DNA of 64,000 nucleotides, from contig JALEGB010000111.1 in the NCBI GenBank assembly GCA_022760355.1, positions 1 through 64,000 on the forward strand. The letters run 5' to 3'. Positions 32,684 through 42,020 of the stretch are shown piece after piece. The position numbers and the translations under genes were made by a program. The stretch's first letter is position 1; each line of letters starts with the position of its first letter. The notes under the pieces were generated by a model that worked only from the letters and a program-made list of their open reading frames with translations, was not told where the DNA came from and did not search any database. The DNA is from Neomegalonema sp. (GTDB lineage: Bacteria > Pseudomonadota > Alphaproteobacteria > Rhodobacterales > Rhodobacteraceae).

Positions 32684-35600
32684 TGTTCTCGCTTGGAACC
32701 ATCGGCTTCTTGCAGCCGCTTTTTCTCGTCGGGCTCGCCGCGTTGCCGCTGATCTGGCTGCTGATGCGCGCCACCCCGCCAAGGCCGCGAGTTGAGCGCT
32801 TTCCCGGCGTGCGCGTGCTGCTCGGGCTTGAAGATCGGGAACGGACGCCGGAGCGGACGCCTTGGTGGCTGCTCCTGCTGCGCACATTGATGGCGGCCTT
32901 CCTGCTTTTCGCCTTTGCGGAGCCGATCGTGAACCCCAAAGCGCGCTTGGCCGGCGAAGCGCCTATTCTTGTGATCTTTGACGGCGGCTGGAGCTCCGCC
33001 GCGGACTGGGGGGACCGGCGAGACGAGGCGCTCGACCTTCTGGCGCAGGCGGAAAAAGCTGGGCGCACCGCGGCGGTCCTGTCGTTGGCGGAGGCTGGCG
33101 CGGCGCCGGAGCGGATTACGTTTGAAACCGCCGCCGCCGCGTCGGAGCGTCTGGCCGCCATGAAACCCGCCGGTTGGCGGCCTGATCCCAAACGGATCCT
33201 GGCGGCGGTGCGGGCGCTGGCTCAGCCGGTGGACATTTACTGGCTGCATGCCGGCCAAGCCGTCGGGCCGGAGAGCGCCGCCAAAGACGTCGCCGCGCTA
33301 GCTGACGCGCTGGCGACGAAAGGCGCTTTGACGCTGATCGGCCCGAAAGCGCCCGCGCTCGTGCTGGCGCCGGTAAAGCCAAGCAAAAAAGGTCTCAGCC
33401 TAAAAGTTCTTCGCGCGGCCGCCGGCGAAGCGAAAGCCGTGCGCATTGTCGCCTATGGCCGACCGCCAACCGCCGTCGACAGCAAAAGCGCCGCGCCAGT
33501 CGCGGGCGTCGGCATTCGCAGGCTGGCGGAGACGGAGCTGCTGCTCGCCGAAGGCGCAACCGAGGCGACGGGGGAGCTTGAGCTGCCCGTCGCGCTGGCG
33601 AATGCTGTCGATCGGGTGGAGATCAGCGGCGTCGATCACGCCGGCGCCGTCGCGCTGATCGACGATCGCAGCCGGCGCCGCGTTGTCGCCCTGGTCGCCA
33701 GCGACGCGGCGCGGTCGGAGCAGCCGGCGCTTTCCGGCATCACCTATCTGCGCTCCGCGCTCGCGCCGTTCGCGGCCTTGCGCGAAACAAGCCTGCCGGC
33801 AGCGCTCGGGCTGCCGGAGGCGACCGCCGCCGATGCGGCCGCCAACGCGGCGAAGCCAAGCGACGCCGCTCCGGCGAGCCTGGAGGCGGAGCGTCCTGCG
33901 GAGGACGCCAGGACCGAAACCGCGCCAATCGCCACAACGCCGGCGAGCACGTCGATTGCGGATGTCATCATCTTGGTCGACGTGGCGCGGATGGATGCGG
34001 CGACCGAGGCCGCTCTCCGCGATTGGGTGAATAAAGGCGGGCTGCTGGTGCGCTTCGCCGGCCCGCGCCTGGCGGCGCTGGCGGCTGAGCGGCGGGGCGC
34101 GCTGGATGGCGCCGCTGATGATCTGTTGCCCGTGGCGCTGCGCGGCGGCGGACGCGCCCTCGGCGGCGCGCTGTCGTGGGAGAAACCGCAGAAAATGCGC
34201 CCGTTCGAGGCGTCGTCGCCCTTCGCCGGATTGAAGGTTCCGAGCGAAGTCACAATCTCCCGGCAAGTGTTGGCGGAGCCAAGCCCGGCCCTGTCGGGCA
34301 AAGTGTGGGCGATGCTGGAAGACGGCACGCCGCTCGTCACCTCCAACCGCGTCGGCTCAGGCCGCGTCGTTCTTTTCCATGTCGCCGCGGCCCCTGGATG
34401 GTCGTCGCTGCCGCTATCAGGGTTGTATGTCGAGATGATGGACCGATTGGTGGCCACCGCGCCGGCTCTTTCCCGCGGCGTCGCTCAACTTGAGGAAGAT
34501 GGGCGCTCCTGGCGCCCGACGCGGCTGCTGGACGGTTTTGGCGCGTTGACCGCGCCCGAAAGCGGCAAAGACGCGCCAACAACCGGCTCAGCGCTCAAAT
34601 CAGCGCTCCGCTTCGGCGCCACCGCATCTGCGGCGCCTGGATATTACGCCGCGGATGATGGCGAGGGTGGAGAGCTGACGCTGGCCGTCTCCGCAGTTGG
34701 GGCGGAAACGATCGTCGCGCCGCGTCCACCCGCCCCGTCGGGCGCCGCTGAGCGCATCCTCGCCGCCACGAGCGAAACCGAGCTCAAGGCGCCGCTGCTC
34801 GCCGCTGGTTTTGCGCTGCTGTTGATCGACGCTCTGGCGGCGCTCTTTCTGGCTGGCGGCTTGCGGAAAGGCCGCCAAGCTGGGGCGGCGCTCATCGGCG
34901 CTGTGCTGCTTGGCGGGGCCCTGACGATCGGGGCGCCGGCTTCGGCCCAAACCGCGCCGCCGACCCTCAAAGAAGCGCCTGCGAAGCCGCCGGCTGCGAA
35001 GCCGACCAAGAAAGATGAGGAATTCATCGATCCCGCGGCGCGCCGCGCTGCTTTGGACACCGTCCTCGCCTATGTCGTTACAGGAGACGCAAAGGTGGAC
35101 CGGGCGAGCGCGGCGGGGGTGTTCGGTCTCTCCAGGACTCTGTATGACCGCACCGCGATCGAGCCCGGCGAGCCGGCGGGCGTCAATCTGGAAACGGACG
35201 ACCTCGCGGTCTATGCGCTGATTTACTGGCCGATCACCGCCGCTCAACCCGATCTCTCGGACACGGCGGTGCGCAAACTGAATAAGTACCTGCGGACCGG
35301 CGGCATGATTGTCGTTGATACGCAGGACGCCCATCGGCGCCTCGGCGCTGCGGCCGGTCCGAACGCGCCGCATCTTAAGCGCCTGATTGGCCGTCTGGAT
35401 TTGCCTGCGCTGGAGCCGCTTCCGAAGGATCATGTCATGACGCGATCCTTCTATCTCATCAACGAAGCGCCCGGCCGCTGGGGCGCCTCCGCCGTATGGG
35501 TCGCCGTCGGCGGCGGCGGCCAACTTGACGATGCGCGCGCCAAAGGGGGCAAAGCCGCCCGGCTGCGCAATGACGGCGTGTCCCCCATTGTGCTCGGCTC

Positions 35601-35808
35601 CGTCGACTGGGCCGCCGCATGGGCCACTGACAAAAGCGGCCGGCCGCTGTTCCCCATCGGCGGCGAAGAATCGCGCATTCGGGAAACCGCCCGGCGCTTC
35701 GGCGTGAATTTGGTGATGTACGCCTACACCGGCAACTACAAAACCGACCAGGTGCATATCCGCGAAGTGCTGGAGCGCGTCAGCGGCAGCCGCGGCTATG
35801 ACCGGTAA
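32683..35808 (+). CDS. BatA-like/DUF4159 membrane protein
   Basis: A 1041-residue protein. Residues 1-85 hold the BatA N-terminal region with two transmembrane segments (PLFLVGLAALPLIWLLMRATPPRPRVERFPG and the helix before FAEPIVNP). A long periplasmic or cytoplasmic central part includes a DIIILVDVARMD-like strand (ADVIILVDVARMDAATEAAL). A further transmembrane pair lies near residues 700-755. The last 210 residues are a DUF4159 domain with YALIYWPITAAQPDLSDTAV and the ending EVLERVSGSRGYDR. I use the ATG at 32683, overlapping the DUF58 stop, because an upstream codon lies inside that gene. Role: likely client or partner of the MoxR ATPase in envelope integrity, by analogy with Bat proteins. 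Confidence 0.88.
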   Translation: MFSLGTIGFLQPLFLVGLAALPLIWLLMRATPPRPRVERFPGVRVLLGLEDRERTPERTPWWLLLLRTLMAAFLLFAFAEPIVNPKARLAGEAPILVIFDGGWSSAADWGDRRDEALDLLAQAEKAGRTAAVLSLAEAGAAPERITFETAAAASERLAAMKPAGWRPDPKRILAAVRALAQPVDIYWLHAGQAVGPESAAKDVAALADALATKGALTLIGPKAPALVLAPVKPSKKGLSLKVLRAAAGEAKAVRIVAYGRPPTAVDSKSAAPVAGVGIRRLAETELLLAEGATEATGELELPVALANAVDRVEISGVDHAGAVALIDDRSRRRVVALVASDAARSEQPALSGITYLRSALAPFAALRETSLPAALGLPEATAADAAANAAKPSDAAPASLEAERPAEDARTETAPIATTPASTSIADVIILVDVARMDAATEAALRDWVNKGGLLVRFAGPRLAALAAERRGALDGAADDLLPVALRGGGRALGGALSWEKPQKMRPFEASSPFAGLKVPSEVTISRQVLAEPSPALSGKVWAMLEDGTPLVTSNRVGSGRVVLFHVAAAPGWSSLPLSGLYVEMMDRLVATAPALSRGVAQLEEDGRSWRPTRLLDGFGALTAPESGKDAPTTGSALKSALRFGATASAAPGYYAADDGEGGELTLAVSAVGAETIVAPRPPAPSGAAERILAATSETELKAPLLAAGFALLLIDALAALFLAGGLRKGRQAGAALIGAVLLGGALTIGAPASAQTAPPTLKEAPAKPPAAKPTKKDEEFIDPAARRAALDTVLAYVVTGDAKVDRASAAGVFGLSRTLYDRTAIEPGEPAGVNLETDDLAVYALIYWPITAAQPDLSDTAVRKLNKYLRTGGMIVVDTQDAHRRLGAAAGPNAPHLKRLIGRLDLPALEPLPKDHVMTRSFYLINEAPGRWGASAVWVAVGGGGQLDDARAKGGKAARLRNDGVSPIVLGSVDWAAAWATDKSGRPLFPIGGEESRIRETARRFGVNLVMYAYTGNYKTDQVHIREVLERVSGSRGYDR

Positions 35809-35859
35809 AAGCGGCGGGTTTCGCAAACGCCGCGCGCTGCGAGAAGGGATGATCCAACA

Positions 35860-38004
35860 ATGAACGCTGTGACTGACATCGTCGCACGCCCCATTTTGCC
35901 GATCGAAGCGATCTGGGTGCTGGGGATCGCAGCGCTTCTTGTAGCACTGTTGGGCCTGCGGCGCGGCCTTCGCGGCGCTTGGTTGCGGGTGGGCGCAGCT
36001 GTGACGCTGATGGCGGCGCTGATTGACCCTGCGCTCATCAACGAGGATCGCGCGCCCTTGAGCGACATCGCCGTGATCGTTGTGGATGAAAGCGCAAGCC
36101 AAACGATCGATCGGCGGTCAGAGACGACCAAGCGCGCAGTGGATGATCTGACCAAGAAGATCGCTGAAAGCCGCACGGCCGATACGCCGCTTGAGCTGCG
36201 CGTGGTCAAAGCTCCGGGCCATGCGAAGGACGGCACCAAGCTGCTGACGGCGCTGGCCGCGGCGACCGAAGATATTCCGCGCGAACGCTTTGCCGGCGCG
36301 ATCCTGGTGACTGACGGCGCGATTTCCGACGCGGAGCTGCGCGCGCCGGCAATCGCGCTAACGCCTGAAGGCAAACCAACCGCGCCAATCCATGCGCTGA
36401 TCACCGGGCGGCCAAATGAGTATGACCGGCGTATCGAGGTCGTCGCGGCGCCGGCTTTCGGCATCGTCGACGAAAAAACGACAATCCGCTTCAAGGTCAT
36501 TGAAGACGGAACGCCGCCCGCCGGCGCCTCAACGCCGGTTGTGGAGGTGTATATTGACGGTAAACGAAAGCTGCAGGGCTTCTCGCCGGTTGGCCGCGTC
36601 ACGGACTTGACGTTTAAGCTCGAGCGCGGCGGCGCCACGGCGGTGGAGATACGCACCGCCTCGGTGAAGGGCGAGATTACCGACCGCAACAACATCGCTG
36701 TGTTCTCCATCAACGGCGTGCGCGAGGCGCTGAAGGTGTTGCTCGTTTCTGGGGAGCCGCATCCGGGTGAGCGGGCGTGGCGGAACCTGCTTAAATCCGA
36801 TCCGTCGGTGGAGCTGGTCCACTTCACCATTTTGAAGCCGCCGGAAAAGGATGACCGGGCCGAAGACCATGAGCTGGCGCTGATCCCCTTCCCGACCGAA
36901 CAGCTGTTTCAGGAGAAGCTGGACAGTTTTGACTTGATCATTTTCGACCGGTTCCGCCATCGCCCGCGGGTGCTGTATGACCGGTATCTGCGCAATATCG
37001 CCAATTTTGCCCGCCGCGCCGGCAAAGCTGTCTTGGTGTCAACCGGCCCAGCCTTTGCGGGCGCCGAAAGCCTGTCTCTGACGCCATTGTCGTCGATCTT
37101 GCCCGCCGCGCCGACGGGACGCGTTGTTGAAGGCGCCTTTCGACCTGAATTGACGATGCTGGGCCGCAAACATCCCGTTACACGCGGCCTCAAGGGCGCA
37201 AATACGGATAAGAAACCTGCGGAATGGGGGCGCTGGTTCCGGCGATTGGAAGTTGAGGCCCTGGCGGGAGATCTGTTGATGCAGGCCCAAGGCGGCGGGC
37301 CGCTGCTGTTTCTGAACCGCGTCGGCGAAGGGCGCGTGGGCTTGATCGCCTCGGACCACACCTGGCTTTGGGCGCGCGGCTTTGACGGCGGCGGGCCGCA
37401 GGCGGAGCTGCTCCGCCGCGTCGTGCATTGGTTGCTGCATGAGCCGGAGCTGGAGGAAGACGCGCTGACCGCAAAACCTGCGCCTGGCGGATATGAAGTG
37501 ACGCGGCGCTCGCTGATCGACGGCGACAAGAAGATCCGCGCGGTTGCGCCGGATGGCGTTGAAAGCGAGATCCTGCTCACTGAAGAGCAACCCGGCGTAT
37601 GGCGCGCGTTGGTGAAGACGGAGACCTTGGGCGCGCACCGGCTCACCGACGCGAAGAGCAGCGTGATTTCCGCCGCCAGCGCGCCGCGCAAGCCGTTGTC
37701 TGCGGTCGCGGTGGTTGGCCCCCCCTCCCCACGCGAGTTTGCGGAGCCGATCTCGACCACCAAATTGCTGGCGCCAACAGCGACAGCAACCGCCGGCGCC
37801 GTGCTGCGCCTCTCGGCCGGCGCGCCCGAACTGCGCCGTCCTCGCGCCGGACGACCCGCCGCGGGCGATGGATGGATCGGACTTGTCCGGCGAGAGGCCT
37901 ATGAGGTCCGCGGCGTGACCCTGGCCGGCGTCGCGCCGAGCTGGCTGCTATTTGGACTTGCCGCCCTCATGGTCGTCGCCGCTTGGCGCGTTGAAGGGCG
38001 GTGA
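35860..38004 (+). CDS. large membrane protein of the MoxR/BatA cluster, glutamine amidotransferase-like central domain
   Basis: A 714-residue protein with two N-terminal transmembrane segments (LPIEAIWVLGIAALLVALLGL and a second one near residue 50) and one at the C-terminus (SWLLFGLAALMVVAAW). A VWA-like strand IAVIVVDESASQTID is near residue 70. The middle (LKVLLVSGEPHPGERAWRNLLKSDPSVELVHF, then FDLIIFDRFRHRP) resembles the class I amidotransferase-like domain found in such proteins, without an obvious catalytic Cys. It follows the DUF4159 gene by 51 bases. Function is inferred only from the cluster. Confidence 0.82.
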   Translation: MNAVTDIVARPILPIEAIWVLGIAALLVALLGLRRGLRGAWLRVGAAVTLMAALIDPALINEDRAPLSDIAVIVVDESASQTIDRRSETTKRAVDDLTKKIAESRTADTPLELRVVKAPGHAKDGTKLLTALAAATEDIPRERFAGAILVTDGAISDAELRAPAIALTPEGKPTAPIHALITGRPNEYDRRIEVVAAPAFGIVDEKTTIRFKVIEDGTPPAGASTPVVEVYIDGKRKLQGFSPVGRVTDLTFKLERGGATAVEIRTASVKGEITDRNNIAVFSINGVREALKVLLVSGEPHPGERAWRNLLKSDPSVELVHFTILKPPEKDDRAEDHELALIPFPTEQLFQEKLDSFDLIIFDRFRHRPRVLYDRYLRNIANFARRAGKAVLVSTGPAFAGAESLSLTPLSSILPAAPTGRVVEGAFRPELTMLGRKHPVTRGLKGANTDKKPAEWGRWFRRLEVEALAGDLLMQAQGGGPLLFLNRVGEGRVGLIASDHTWLWARGFDGGGPQAELLRRVVHWLLHEPELEEDALTAKPAPGGYEVTRRSLIDGDKKIRAVAPDGVESEILLTEEQPGVWRALVKTETLGAHRLTDAKSSVISAASAPRKPLSAVAVVGPPSPREFAEPISTTKLLAPTATATAGAVLRLSAGAPELRRPRAGRPAAGDGWIGLVRREAYEVRGVTLAGVAPSWLLFGLAALMVVAAWRVEGR

Positions 38005-38032
38005 GATCGCCAGATGAACCGCGGACCGGGCG

Positions 38033-38040
38033 CTAGGGTG
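38033..38040. repeat. solitary CTAGGGTG edge motif of the dispersed repeat
   Basis: CTAGGGTG lies between two converging genes, 28 bases after the plus-strand stop and 5 bases beyond the minus-strand stop. It is the edge sequence of copies A and B, here without a hairpin, and may be a remnant of the repeat. Confidence 0.3.
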
Positions 38041-38045
38041 GGAAC

Positions 38046-39158
38046 TCATAAATCTGGCCGAGCCAGCGTCCGGATCTTAATCAGCTCGAACGACCAGCTC
38101 ACGAGCTTGCGCCCAAAAGGACCAAGCAGCAGCTTCCCGCCAGGCGCATCGCGTTTGTCCGGCCATCGCGCCAGCTCCGAAAAGTCGTGAGCGCTCAGCA
38201 CCGTCAGGGTGCGGCCCAGATAGGTCGCCAAGCGGCCGCCATCGCGGCTGATCGCAACGCCATGATCGCCCACATCCAGCGCTTTCAGCACTTTCCCGGT
38301 TGCCGCATCGCGTAAACGCAGCCGACCATCGCTCCGTGATATGATCAGGCGCCGCCCGTCCGCGCTATAAGCAAGGCCGGTGATCATCGCCTTCTGATCG
38401 TCCAGCGCCAACAGCCGGGCGCCTGTGGCCGCATCCCAGACCCGCACCTCGCCATTGCGGCCGCCGGTCGCGAACTGGCGCCCATCCGGACGCATGCTGA
38501 GCGTCCAAGCCATTAGCGGCGTGTCCTCCACGGTGAACAGAAGCTTCTGCGCGCTCCAATCCCACATGCGGATCACTGTATCATCGGTCGTCAAAAGACG
38601 GCCGCCATCGGCGCTGAAATGCATTTTGGTGACCCGGAGCCGATGGCTCTCGGGCTCAAATATCACTTTGTTCGCCTTCAGATCCCACAGCTGCAGGCGC
38701 CCCTCCTCGTCACCGACGACAAGATGCGCGCCGTCGGGGCTGAACATGACCTCGCGCAGCGGGCCGCCGGGCCCCTTCAGGCTGTATTTCAGCTCGCCGC
38801 TCGCGACGTCCCAAACCCGCGCGACGCCAAGGTAGCCGACTGTCGCCAGCAGCGCGGCGTCGGGGCTGAAGGCGAGGGCGCTCACGATATCCTCATCCGC
38901 CGACGCTCGCGTCCCAAAAGCGCGAACTGCCGCGCCTGTCGCCGTGTCCCACAAACGCGTAAGCGCGTCGCCTCCCCCGGTGGCGATCAGTTTGCCGTGG
39001 GGGCTGAAGCGCACCAGGAAATAGGCGCGCCCCTCCGCATGAGGGGATTTGATTGTAATGGGCGCCGCCTTCGTTTCAGCGACAGCAAACTGCGCCGCCC
39101 AGAGCTGCGCCAGGAACAACGCGGCGCCACACAGCGCGCTGATCGATAGCGGCTTCAT
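38046..39158 (-). CDS. secreted WD40 repeat protein
   Basis: A 370-residue protein with a signal peptide (about residues 1-27, ending AVAETKA) and seven or so WD40 repeats, for example FSPHGKLIATGGGDALTRLWDTATG, FSPDAALLATVGYLGVARVWDVASG and FSPDGAHLVVGDEEGRLQLWDLKAN. It should form a beta propeller in the periplasm. I start it at the ATG at 39158, with GGAGGGG upstream and a four-base overlap (ATGA) with the preceding WD40 gene. The partner is unknown. Confidence 0.88.
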   Translation of the reverse strand: MKPLSISALCGAALFLAQLWAAQFAVAETKAAPITIKSPHAEGRAYFLVRFSPHGKLIATGGGDALTRLWDTATGAAVRAFGTRASADEDIVSALAFSPDAALLATVGYLGVARVWDVASGELKYSLKGPGGPLREVMFSPDGAHLVVGDEEGRLQLWDLKANKVIFEPESHRLRVTKMHFSADGGRLLTTDDTVIRMWDWSAQKLLFTVEDTPLMAWTLSMRPDGRQFATGGRNGEVRVWDAATGARLLALDDQKAMITGLAYSADGRRLIISRSDGRLRLRDAATGKVLKALDVGDHGVAISRDGGRLATYLGRTLTVLSAHDFSELARWPDKRDAPGGKLLLGPFGRKLVSWSFELIKIRTLARPDL

Positions 39159-40375
39159 TGCCCCCCTCCGGTGCTGAGTTCGATCAATATCAAGCTCTGC
39201 GTCGGCCCCGTCGCCCCAGAGGCCGATGCTTTGGCGCGCAGTAAAACCACCCCCCGCCGCCCCGCGCAGCGCAAGGCGGCGACGTCGCCGGAAGGCAGCG
39301 AGATCGGCGCCACGGCGTCCGCCCCCGTATCCACATTGAGTATTCGCAGCCGCCCCCGCGCCGCTACGAGTAAGTTCCGTCGCCCGCACAATGCGAGACC
39401 GGAAACCGACGGGCTCAACGCCGCATAGGCGCGCAGCCTCTTGCCGCTAACGCCGTCCCACACCCCTGCCTGTCCCGACGCCGACACAATCAGCACCGCC
39501 TCGCCAATATAGCCTGCGAAACGCGCCGCCTCGCCATGTTGAGAAATCTGCAGCAGCTGCGCGCCGCTGGCGGCGTCCCAAATGCGCGCGCTGGGATCCG
39601 AGGCGCCGGCGCTTACGGAAAGGATGCGCGCGCCGTCCATGCTAAACTCTGCCGATCGGACGCCGCCGATATGGCCCGTCATCGTTGCGATCGGCGCGCC
39701 GCTCAGCACGTCCCAAAGCGTCAGCGCGCCGCCCAGATCCGCCGTAAGAAGCCGACCGCCGCCAGGGCTGAACCGCATCAGCGCAATCCTCCGCTCACGC
39801 CCCGCGAGGACCACACGCAGCGCGCCGGTTTTCACATCCCAAATGCGAACTGCGCCGTCGCTGCTGGCGATTGCGAAGAGCTTGCCGTCGCGGCTAAAGC
39901 GCATTGCGTTGACATGCGCCGCGACCCCGAGATCCCTCAGACTAAATTTGCGAATCGCCCATCCCACGGAAGTCGAAGTGAGTTGAACTGTCGCCGGCCC
40001 GGCTAAGGTCGCGAGCAGCGCGCCATCGGCGGTCAAGGTCGGCGCGGCGGAATGATCAGACGGGAGGTGCGGCGCCGCGCCAGTTGCGGCGGCGGATCGC
40101 AAACGCCAAAGACGCGCGCGCCCATCCGCGCCGTAGCTGGCGGCCAGGCGGCCATCTGCGCTGAGCACGAAGCCACGCAGCCCGTGGCGTCCGTGAGGAT
40201 CGTCGATGCGCTGGGTTGTGGCGACGGCGCGCTCCCTTGGCGGCGGCGACGCCGTCGTTTCGGCCAGCGCGGGCGCTATGATCAGCGCAGCCCATGCGGC
40301 GCCGAGCAACCCGCGCACCAAAGGTCGGCGCGCAATCCAAGAAGCCGGAAGGTCGTTGTCCATCATCGTCCCCAA
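39155..40375 (-). CDS. secreted WD40 repeat protein, upstream partner
   Basis: A 406-residue protein with a hydrophobic N-terminal segment ending at APALAET, a likely signal peptide, then WD40 repeats such as FSRDGKLFAIASSDGAVRIWDVKTG, FSPGGGRLLTADLGGALTLWDVLSG and FSMDGARILSVSAGASDPSARIWDAASG. The later repeats are more degenerate. It is translationally coupled to the next WD40 gene. Three closely spaced ATG codons (40375, 40366, 40363) leave the exact start open. Confidence 0.87.
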   Translation of the reverse strand: MGTMMDNDLPASWIARRPLVRGLLGAAWAALIIAPALAETTASPPPRERAVATTQRIDDPHGRHGLRGFVLSADGRLAASYGADGRARLWRLRSAAATGAAPHLPSDHSAAPTLTADGALLATLAGPATVQLTSTSVGWAIRKFSLRDLGVAAHVNAMRFSRDGKLFAIASSDGAVRIWDVKTGALRVVLAGRERRIALMRFSPGGGRLLTADLGGALTLWDVLSGAPIATMTGHIGGVRSAEFSMDGARILSVSAGASDPSARIWDAASGAQLLQISQHGEAARFAGYIGEAVLIVSASGQAGVWDGVSGKRLRAYAALSPSVSGLALCGRRNLLVAARGRLRILNVDTGADAVAPISLPSGDVAALRCAGRRGVVLLRAKASASGATGPTQSLILIELSTGGGQ

Positions 40376-40419
40376 AACGGTTCCGCCAACATTTTCGGCA
40401 CCAGGGTGCGAAGGCGAGA

Positions 40420-40941
40420 TTACGGCCGATCGGCCCTTTCCTTCAGATTAGCCGGCGGCAGAGCTTTGCCGGCCACGCCCTCCATCGCGCCTTTTACCAG
40501 AGCCTTCGCCAAAACCCGCTCAGGATTGGTTGGCCGGGGCAGCTGTATCGGCGCGCGTGTAAAGCCGAAGCGGCGATAATAGGGCGCATCGCCCACCAAC
40601 ACGACCCGCGCCCATCCCCGCGCGCGCGCAATGGCCAAACTTTCCAGGATCAACTCGGCGGCAATTCCTTCGCCCTGCCGCGTTGGGTGCACGGCGACCG
40701 GCCCAAGCAACAGCGCGTCGACGTCCCCGTGATCGGTCGCAATGCGGATCGGCCAATATCGAATGGCGCCGACGATGACGTCGAAATCATCGCGCAGACA
40801 CATGCAAAGCTCGGCGATAGGCGGCGAATCGCCCCGCAACTGGTAGCTGGAAAGCGCAGTGCGGCCAGGCGCGAAAGTAAGGTCGAACAGCTGTTCGATT
40901 TCCCAAAGATCTTCCGGCCGCTCCTGCGCGATCCGCCTCAT
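40420..40941 (-). CDS. GNAT family N-acetyltransferase, YhbS-like
   Basis: A 173-residue acetyltransferase. The acetyl-CoA-binding motif is in LLLGPVAVHPTRQGEGIAAELILESLAIARARGWARVVLVG, followed by APYYRRFGFTRA. This pattern is close to YhbS-type proteins; the acceptor is unknown. AAGG eight bases before the ATG supports the start. It lies 44 bases upstream of the WD40 pair on the same strand and may be transcribed with it. Confidence 0.87.
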   Translation of the reverse strand: MRRIAQERPEDLWEIEQLFDLTFAPGRTALSSYQLRGDSPPIAELCMCLRDDFDVIVGAIRYWPIRIATDHGDVDALLLGPVAVHPTRQGEGIAAELILESLAIARARGWARVVLVGDAPYYRRFGFTRAPIQLPRPTNPERVLAKALVKGAMEGVAGKALPPANLKERADRP

Positions 40942-41243
40942 ACGCTCCGCCTTCCGCTATTTGCACGCTCAGATCCGCCTTCATAGAGCGGTTGCGGCGA
41001 AGCCCGGCAAGGGCTACGTGCTTGATCCAATTGTTGACGCGTCAATTCCGCCTGGGCGAAACAGCGCCGCTTGGCGAAAATTCGACCGTCAGCGATAGAT
41101 GGAGCATCCGTCCAGAGAACGCGGGATTGGAGCGTGTCGACCCGTCACGGAACCATCGACAGGTCCCAAGTCTATTTTTAGTCGCGATTTGCAGTCGTTG
41201 GAGAAGGCCATCTGACTTTAAATCGCTCGAGGAAGAGGTCACC
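40942..41243. other. intergenic region between divergent GNAT and flavin reductase-like genes
   Basis: The 302 bases hold no convincing gene. The left 200 bases must contain the GNAT promoter, but no clear box is seen. The right part is occupied by repeat copy D, which ends 11 bases before the start codon of the flavin reductase-like gene. Confidence 0.5.
41176..41232. repeat. dispersed intergenic repeat, copy D (right half)
   Basis: This 57-base segment aligns without gaps to 53921-53977. The last 16 bases differ at one position (ACTTTAAATCGCTCGAGG against ACTTCAAATCGCTCGAGG). TAGTCGCGATTTGC matches copy B. The hairpin arms GTTGG and CTGAC are degenerate. The repeat forms most of the leader of the gene starting at 41244, and its last bases run into the ribosome binding site. 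Confidence 0.6.
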
Positions 41244-41879
41244 ATGTTTTACGAACCGGGCGACGACGCGTCGGACAAATCAGTACACGGCCTGCCGCAC
41301 AATCCGTTCAAAGCTTTGGTCGCGCCGCGTCCGATCGGATGGATCTCAACGGTTGACGCGAACGGTGTCGCCAACCTCGCGCCTTACAGCTTTTTCAATG
41401 CGTTGGCGGACGCGCCGCCGATTGTCATGTTTTCGAATACCGGCGTGAAACCGGATCAACCGAAAGCAAAAGACAGCGTGGCGAATATTGTGGCGACCGA
41501 AGAGTTTGTTGCGAACATTGCGACCTACCCGTTGCGCGACGCGATGAACGCCAGCTCAGCGCCGCTGCCGGCCGATGTCGATGAGTTCGAAGCTGCCGGG
41601 TTGGAAAAAGCGCCGTGCCGGATTGTGAAAGCGCCGCGCGTCGCCGCCAGCCCTGCGTCGCTTGAATGCAAACTGCTGCAGATCGTCGATCTGCCCGCGG
41701 GTCCGAACGGATGTAATGTGATGGTGATCGGTCAGGTCGTCGGCATTCATATCGACGATGCGGCGCTGACGGATGGAAAGTTCGATTCAGGCCGGGTGCA
41801 AATGCTCGCACGGCTCGGCTATCGCGACTATGACTACGTGTCGAACGTTTTTGAGCTGGATCGGCCTAGTCAGCGTTAG
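41244..41879 (+). CDS. flavin reductase family protein (FMN-binding split barrel)
   Basis: A 211-residue protein of the flavin reductase-like split-barrel family. The FMN-binding segment LVAPRPIGWISTVDANGVANLAPYSFFNALADAPPIVMFS is clear, and VMVIGQVVGIHIDD follows. Members reduce or bind FMN and often partner with monooxygenases. The partner and substrate are unknown here. I start at the ATG at 41244, with GGAAGAGG upstream, and not at 40992, since the extra residues have no family match and lie in repeat DNA. Confidence 0.88.
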   Translation: MFYEPGDDASDKSVHGLPHNPFKALVAPRPIGWISTVDANGVANLAPYSFFNALADAPPIVMFSNTGVKPDQPKAKDSVANIVATEEFVANIATYPLRDAMNASSAPLPADVDEFEAAGLEKAPCRIVKAPRVAASPASLECKLLQIVDLPAGPNGCNVMVIGQVVGIHIDDAALTDGKFDSGRVQMLARLGYRDYDYVSNVFELDRPSQR

Positions 41880-42020
41880 ACGCCAGCATCTGGCGTCAGC
41901 GCCGCGCCCCCTCGCAGTTGCGCCCTCGCGGCGTCGGAGCGGGGCTGCGGCGATCACATTCGCCCGATCCGCTTCTGGTTTCTTAATGAATCATCAACGT
42001 CTCGTTCTTAACTATGAGGC

